NCBI GenBank assembly: GCA_016929095.1
Contig: JAFGJM010000009.1
Span: 1 to 33,249 of the forward strand
Direction: 5' to 3'
Source: Anaerolineales bacterium
Lineage (GTDB): Bacteria > Chloroflexota > Anaerolineae > Anaerolineales > UBA4823
Length of the DNA: 33,249 nucleotides
This document shows, in pieces, positions 32,367-33,249 of this stretch. A program made the translations under genes and the position numbers. Each line of letters opens with the position of its first letter. The stretch's first letter is position 1. Below the pieces are notes generated by a model. The model was given only the letters and a program-made list of their open reading frames with translations. It made no database searches and had not been told where the DNA came from.

Positions 32367-32997
32367 TTTGGGTAGCCTCAAGATTGATCACAGGATTATT
32401 GCTTAATAATCGGAAAAAGATTATTGCGCCAGTCACGATTATGATCCCCGTTGTAATTCCGAAGGTGATGGGAAACCCGTGATGAGAGGCGCCATAATTG
32501 ATATACAACCACTCGCCAATAATGGGGGAAAATCCCGCCAACAACGCATAAACATAAAAACGATAAAAATCTAGAATATAAGCCAAGAAACTTAAAATCA
32601 CTAACAGGATGATCCCAAGAATGGCAAGCGGGGCGTGCTGTTGAATATCGACAAATTTTATATAAAAAATGATCCCTAATAAAAACGCAATGAGATTTAC
32701 AATCAATAATGTGATGGATAATTTAACCAATCGCATCCGGCGCATCTTTCCAAATGTTACTTCGCCCAATCTTGGTTTTATGATATTTTTGCGAATCCAA
32801 AAAATGGCCAGATATACTAAACACCAAAAGGGAAGAAAAACTGCCGAACTCCAAAAATCTCCCAAACGCTGGCTGAGCAGAGGTGCAATAGCAAATTCTG
32901 AAATGAAGCAGCCTATGAGAATATCCCATAAACCATCTTGCATGGCGGAGGAGAAAACCTGGCGTTCGGCTTCTTTTAGACTAATTTTATTGGACAT
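32347..32997 (-). CDS. Five-to-six-helix membrane protein of unknown function
   Basis: The 216-residue protein has a cytoplasmic N-terminus with KISLKEAERQVFSSAMQDGL. About six hydrophobic helices follow, near 22-42, 48-67, 92-112, 121-142, 146-166 and 175-196. I do not recognise a named family. The ATG at 32997 has GGAGGG upstream. It overlaps the winged-helix gene by 20 bp and heads a two-gene operon with the regulator's palindrome in front. Such membrane/regulator pairs are often autoregulated, but the physiological role is unknown. Confidence 0.78.
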   Translation of the reverse strand: MSNKISLKEAERQVFSSAMQDGLWDILIGCFISEFAIAPLLSQRLGDFWSSAVFLPFWCLVYLAIFWIRKNIIKPRLGEVTFGKMRRMRLVKLSITLLIVNLIAFLLGIIFYIKFVDIQQHAPLAILGIILLVILSFLAYILDFYRFYVYALLAGFSPIIGEWLYINYGASHHGFPITFGITTGIIIVTGAIIFFRLLSNNPVINLEATQNDQPIA

Positions 32998-33031
32998 ATC
33001 GACCCTCCAAAGATATTTTCGAGTATATCAT

Positions 33032-33054
33032 AGTACTTTGTTTTTCAAAGTACT
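33032..33054. promoter_or_regulatory. Palindromic operator of the membrane-protein/winged-helix operon
   Basis: AGTACTTTG (33032-33040), five bases TTTTT and CAAAGTACT (33046-33054) form perfect 9-bp inverted arms. On the minus strand it is followed by TATACT (a possible -10, 15-16 bp after TTTGAA inside the palindrome). The operator would therefore cover the -35 region of the operon starting at 32997. Confidence 0.65.
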
Positions 33055-33173
33055 TATATTTTACAACAATCGAATATGGCTGTCAAGTCATTTATAAAAT
33101 TATCTTCGAACTTACGAATTCATTCTAAAAACCTTATTACTTGATATTTCACTGCCCCGCCCCGTTTACGTCT

Positions 33174-33249
33174 CTGTCAATGGTGTAAATTAATCGCATA
33201 CTTTCTTTAAGGAATGTTTTAAATGTCAATGAACAGGAGCCAGTGTAAA
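33174..33249 (+). mobile_element. Possible left end of an insertion sequence, with a partial open frame
   Basis: CTGTCAATGGTGTAAATT at 33174-33191 resembles the left terminal repeat of IS256-type elements. An AAGGAA site and an ATG at 33223 open a frame (MSMNRSQCK) that runs off the edge of the window. Only nine codons are visible, so both the transposase and the family are tentative. Confidence 0.3.

Overview
The window looks like chromosomal DNA of a member of the Chloroflexota, most likely an Anaerolineae-type bacterium. This is inferred mainly from the surface proteins: the large beta-helix protein ends in LYLPVVIR, a C-terminal motif common on secreted Chloroflexi proteins, and a second secreted protein carries an SLSDWAVG...PTAV segment typical of that group. 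Further support comes from a stand-alone cobalamin-type reactivation protein, dispersed TCATTGCG/TCATTCTG hairpin repeats and moderate base composition. No rRNA, tRNA, CRISPR array or complete insertion sequence was seen.

Layout from left to right. Positions 324-3642 hold a minus-strand sugar operon (DeoR-type repressor, BtpA/SgcQ-like protein, FGGY kinase) behind a perfect sigma70-type promoter. Positions 4095-7392 hold a short Cys-cluster protein and a plus-strand run of an EamA transporter, a LOG-family nucleotide hydrolase, a Cys-motif protein and a small membrane protein. Positions 7399-10642 hold a minus-strand trio (cobalamin reactivation-domain protein, HAD phosphatase, SIS sugar isomerase) divergent from a small LuxR-type regulator. 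The two directions share fully interleaved promoters and one palindrome. Positions 10650-15212 hold a zinc-metalloprotease-like membrane protein, a 1028-residue secreted beta-helix protein and a uracil-DNA-glycosylase-like protein.

Positions 15499-16078 are a type II toxin-antitoxin pair and 16130-18511 an APC permease fused to two universal stress domains. Positions 18745-20982 are a restriction-modification pair (N4/N6-type methyltransferase plus PmeII-like endonuclease, overlapping ATGA) followed by a GNAT acetyltransferase. Positions 21119-24165 hold an XRE regulator with a four-helix membrane protein, divergent from a lipoprotein with a caspase/gingipain-like His-Cys dyad and a C-terminal membrane domain, which is translationally linked to a HEAT-like protein. 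An 18-bp perfect palindrome lies between the two directions. This is the best candidate here for an undescribed module.

Positions 24254-27984 hold an asparagine-synthetase-like enzyme without a glutaminase cysteine, paired with an alpha/alpha-toroid polysaccharide-lyase-like protein. The rest comprises a secreted protein with its own terminator, an ornithine cyclodeaminase-family enzyme, two and a fraction tandem copies of a 172-173 bp hairpin repeat, an unrecognised protein, a membrane-protein/winged-helix operon with a palindromic operator, and a possible insertion-sequence end at the right edge.

Several genes have promoters so close to the start codon that their mRNAs should be leaderless or nearly so. 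Intergenic regions are rich in dispersed hairpin repeats and a pyrimidine-rich repeat found mostly at gene 3' ends.
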